Assembly (NCBI GenBank): GCA_014523695.1
Contig: JAATVS010000117.1
Location: 1-6,205, forward strand
Source of the DNA: Nitrososphaerales archaeon TH5895
Lineage (GTDB): Archaea > Thermoproteota > Nitrososphaeria > Nitrososphaerales > Nitrososphaeraceae
DNA: 6,205 nt
Direction: 5' to 3'
Below, in pieces: positions 5,619-6,205 of this stretch. Numbering within the stretch: position 1 is the stretch's first letter; the number at the start of each line of letters is the position of its first letter. The notes beneath the pieces are model-generated. The model searched no databases, was not told the DNA's origin, and was given only the letters and a program-made list of their open reading frames with translations. The position numbers and the translations under genes were made by a program.

Positions 5619-5786
5619 TTAAGCTTTGTATACTTTATTACGCAGAGTCATAAGTGCAGCTAGCTCTAAAAATAAATTCTTCTTCAACGATTTAATGACT
5701 GAACCAAGCTTACTCTGCAATATGTTACAATTTTCTGGCCGCTCACATATCATAATAGGCCGATCCGCCGAAGCTAAATTTTCCAT
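5619..5786 (-). CDS. Possible 55-residue helical protein
   Basis: A minus-strand frame from ATG 5784-5786 to TAA 5619-5621 encodes 55 residues. It has a short N-terminal part with two cysteines five residues apart (C14, C20, in MICERPENCNILQ) and a long amphipathic helix (SKLGSVIKSLKKNLFLELAA then LMTLRNKVYK). The text is markedly more protein-like than the overlapping + strand frame (5626-5823), which I regard as its shadow. The frame is also open for 11 codons before the ATG, back to a TAA, without another start. No TATA-like box lies at the usual distance, which weakens the case. It may be an intact small cytosolic protein or a remnant. I do not recognise the family. Confidence 0.4.
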   Translation of the reverse strand: MENLASADRPIMICERPENCNILQSKLGSVIKSLKKNLFLELAALMTLRNKVYKA

Positions 5787-5833
5787 CGATTTAAAGATCG
5801 CGGGGGATCCTGCCCTCCATTAATAAGTTTTAA

Positions 5834-5888
5834 CTTAAAGCATTAAATATGAAGTACACATCAACGCCATCGTATCATATTGAATCGT
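5834..5888 (+). repeat. Diverged leader/start repeat, copy B
   Basis: Partner of 3003-3062 (29 of 35 identical over 5853-5887). It contains the TATA-like box and the TTG start of the gene at 5880, so the conserved part is a promoter plus start region. Confidence 0.5.
5842..5850 (+). promoter_or_regulatory. TATA-like box for the gene at 5880
   Basis: ATTAAATAT is centred about 34 nt before the TTG at 5880. The spacing predicts a leader of only a few nucleotides. Confidence 0.4.
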
Positions 5889-6205
5889 TTTACATCCAAG
5901 ACTACTGCATTATTGACTTTTTATTTCACTTTATTCGTCATAATTTGGATAGTAAATAGCATCATCTACGAGTACGGAGAAGTAGCAACTGATATTCTTG
6001 GTGTTAATCAGTCTTTACCTTCTTCTCCTTCGACCACAATGTCAATGATGGAAAGAGGAGACATTGCAATGGGCTTTAATCAGAATAAAATTGCACATGA
6101 TTTCACGTCTACTCCTACTGGTGGAGAGATCATGATAACTGCTTTAGACTCTAATGATACAGAAACTACAAGGCAGATCAAAAATCATGTTTTGGATATT
6201 CAAAA
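5880..6205 (+). CDS. Signal-anchored exported protein, 3' end beyond window
   Basis: From TTG 5880 the frame is open to the window edge (108 complete codons). Residues 8-30 form an N-terminal membrane segment (TALLTFYFTLFVIIWIVNSI), followed by a Ser/Pro/Thr linker (45-53) and then a domain with MGFNQNKIAHDFTSTPTGGE, IMITALDSNDTETTRQIKNH and VLDIQ. I recognise this domain as a recurrent conserved hypothetical domain of exported proteins in ammonia-oxidising archaea (an FNQxKIxHxF start, then a GGxIMIxAxxxNDTxTxxQIKxHVxDIQ stretch); it has no assigned function that I know. There is no in-frame ATG before the membrane segment, and TGA 5850-5852 bounds the frame. The ATG at 5849 is in another frame. 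The TTG is backed by the TATA-like box and by copy A of the repeat, where ATG stands at the same place. Confidence 0.7.
   Translation, partial: MNRFTSKTTALLTFYFTLFVIIWIVNSIIYEYGEVATDILGVNQSLPSSPSTTMSMMERGDIAMGFNQNKIAHDFTSTPTGGEIMITALDSNDTETTRQIKNHVLDIQ

Noticed and set aside
5626..5823. Plus-strand frame of 65 codons.
   Set aside because: Low-complexity, unpatterned text; the opposite strand reads as a better protein over the same bases.

Overview
This window looks like part of an ammonia-oxidising archaeon (Thaumarchaeota/Nitrososphaerota, Nitrososphaera/Nitrosocosmicus-like). The evidence is AT-rich DNA, many small exported or membrane-anchored proteins of thaumarchaeal type, a NirK-like two-domain copper protein with several N-x-S/T sequons, and archaeal TATA-like boxes about 25-35 nt before most start codons with no Shine-Dalgarno site, which suggests leaderless mRNAs. 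The assignment rests on recognised sequence style, not on a marker gene.

Layout, + strand left part: a small exported protein (3-305) whose frame is probably broken near its 3' end; a small anchored protein with a one-base frameshift (641-938); a poorly coding gap (939-1337); and an intact CPBP-like polytopic membrane protein (1338-2150). Then comes a stretch of gene remains: the C-terminal tail of an OsmC-family protein (2251-2376, +), the C-terminal half of an exported beta-rich protein (2491-2844, -), and a frameshifted small anchored helical protein (3132-3381, +).

Right part: an unrecognised open frame ending in a membrane segment (3475-3738, -), the NirK-like cupredoxin protein (3746-4882, -), an exported beta-sandwich protein (5011-5538, -), a possible 55-residue protein (5619-5786, -), and a + strand signal-anchored protein that starts at a TTG (5880) and runs off the window.

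How the genes may work together: the NirK-like protein and the protein encoded upstream of it are both exported and on the same strand, but each has its own TATA-like box, so they are neighbours that may act together outside the membrane rather than an obvious operon. The most notable points are the apparent loss of both NirK catalytic-dyad residues while all copper ligands remain, a diverged duplicate of a promoter/start-codon region at 3003-3062 and 5834-5888, several coding stretches too short or too broken for ordinary gene calling, and three one-base frame breaks that could be real decay or sequencing error. I see no tRNA, rRNA, CRISPR array or complete transposon, and no convincing wholly new system.
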